From: an uncultured Clostridia bacterium
GTDB lineage: Bacteria > Bacillota > Clostridia > Christensenellales > UBA1242
Direction: 5' to 3'
DNA length: 5,136 nucleotides
NCBI GenBank assembly: GCA_934725745.1
Contig: CAKVCH010000059.1
Coordinates: 1-5,136, forward strand
The position numbers and the translations under genes were made by a program. Below are positions 4,405 to 5,136 of the stretch, in pieces. The first letter of the stretch is position 1. Every line of letters begins with the position of its first letter. The notes below the pieces were generated by a model. It searched no databases. It saw only the letters and a list, made by a program, of their open reading frames with translations, and was not told the DNA's origin.

Positions 4405-5136
4405 ATGGGGTTTTGGACTTATGAAAGTGCTAGTGATGTAAATTTTATGTTTAACAAAAATCACTTGGTTGTCATCCTTTTTTCACTTGTAATAATTGTT
4501 TTTCTCTCAATGTACGCATGTAGAAAAAGTCTAAAATTTCAAAGGATTTGCGTCGCGATTTTGCTTATACTTGCCATAATTTTGCAAGGGCTTAGAATCT
4601 TTTGGCGATACAAATATTTGGAAAATACGGGAGAAGTGATAACCTTTTTAAAGGTCGCAGAGCCAAGTTTCTTCCTTGTGTCGTTTTTAATTAGTGTGCC
4701 GATTTTAATTTTTGCGATTTTTAAGAAAAAAAGAGAAGATTCGCGCATTTTTGGACTGAGTTTTGTGTATAATGTCGCGACTTTAAATGGAATAATATCG
4801 CTTATTTATCCAAATTTTTTGGTGAGCAACTTTGAAATTTATCATTTTTGCAACCTTTCAAGCGTGCTTGTGAGAAGTTTTATTATAACAATTGGAGTTA
4901 TTTTGGCGTTCTCAAAATGGATCCCACTTGGCGAATATCTTGACCTATATCGTGCGATATTTTCACTGTTGTTTTTTGGAGTAGTTTGTGCTATATTAGG
5001 TTTTGTCTTAAAGGGCGACAATTTGTTTTATGTTGATTACTGCCCAATTTTTGAGACGCTGGGACTTAGTTTAAATTTCCCATTCCAATACATTGTGCTT
5101 GGGGTATTTATGTTTATGTTCCAGTGCTTAATGTAC
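4405..5136 (+). CDS. Multi-pass membrane protein, probably divergent YwaF/TMEM164-like; 3' end beyond the window
   Basis: The reading frame stays open to the last base (244 codons) with no stop. AAGGAG (4393-4398) lies 6 bases before the ATG, a near-ideal ribosome binding site. Seven hydrophobic segments are visible, roughly residues 21-38, 46-63, 88-106, 115-135, 150-169, 183-203 and 226-244, consistent with a seven-helix integral membrane protein. Features recalling the YwaF/TIGR02206 family are the early NKNHL before helix 1, the position of a YPN segment near residue 135, and the late G-D-N...Y...P...E-x-L-G...FPFQYI pattern (residues 204-230), where the family usually has G-x-N-Y and PWY. 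The Leu-Cys-containing motif usual before helix 3 is replaced (KVAEPSFF). Function of bacterial members is not established. A general membrane protein call is secure; the family call is moderate. Confidence 0.8.
   Translation, partial: MGFWTYESASDVNFMFNKNHLVVILFSLVIIVFLSMYACRKSLKFQRICVAILLILAIILQGLRIFWRYKYLENTGEVITFLKVAEPSFFLVSFLISVPILIFAIFKKKREDSRIFGLSFVYNVATLNGIISLIYPNFLVSNFEIYHFCNLSSVLVRSFIITIGVILAFSKWIPLGEYLDLYRAIFSLLFFGVVCAILGFVLKGDNLFYVDYCPIFETLGLSLNFPFQYIVLGVFMFMFQCLMY

Noticed and set aside
4539..4748. Minus-strand 69-aa open frame
   Set aside because: Antisense to the membrane-protein gene.

Overview
The window is chromosomal DNA from a low-GC bacterium, most likely a member of the Bacillota (Firmicutes/Clostridia side) or a close relative. 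The evidence is strong AGGAG-type ribosome binding sites, canonical TTGACA/TATAAT-like promoters, A/T-rich intergenic DNA with hairpin-plus-T terminators, a glycine tRNA with encoded CCA, and FtsH whose closest feel is Gram-positive. Tryptophan is encoded by TGG and the genes end in TAA or TAG, so nothing suggests the Mycoplasma code. The species cannot be named from the sequence.

Layout. (1) Positions 1-1379 (+) hold the 3' part of ftsH, the membrane AAA+ zinc protease, entering from the left edge and carrying an unusually long charged C-terminal tail. (2) Three bases later, 1383-2024 (+) encodes a 213-aa protein of unknown function with an N-terminal membrane anchor, evidently in the same operon. 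A clear intrinsic terminator at 2056-2089 ends this unit. (3) Positions 2090-2558 are a very A/T-rich gene desert with a degenerate duplicated ~70-bp unit, a TTGACA-type promoter candidate and a small hairpin followed by T-runs. (4) On the minus strand lie a 115-aa unknown protein (2566-2913) and a 267-aa HD-domain predicted phosphohydrolase (3006-3809), each with its own good promoter and ribosome binding site. (5) A minus-strand tRNA-Gly with anticodon CCC (4001-4074) has its own terminator and a probable promoter. (6) Positions 4075-4404 have no gene; the right half has several inverted repeats that could form a structured 5' leader. (7) From 4405 (+) a multi-pass membrane protein, probably a divergent YwaF/TMEM164-type protein, runs off the right edge.

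The window reads as ordinary core-genome DNA with small independent transcription units rather than a mobile or defence island: no transposase, integrase, CRISPR array or toxin-antitoxin pair was seen. The features most worth a second look are the folded-looking leader upstream of the membrane protein, the tRNA-Gly T-loop substitution, the long FtsH tail with its linked membrane-anchored partner, and the duplicated A/T-rich unit in the gene desert.
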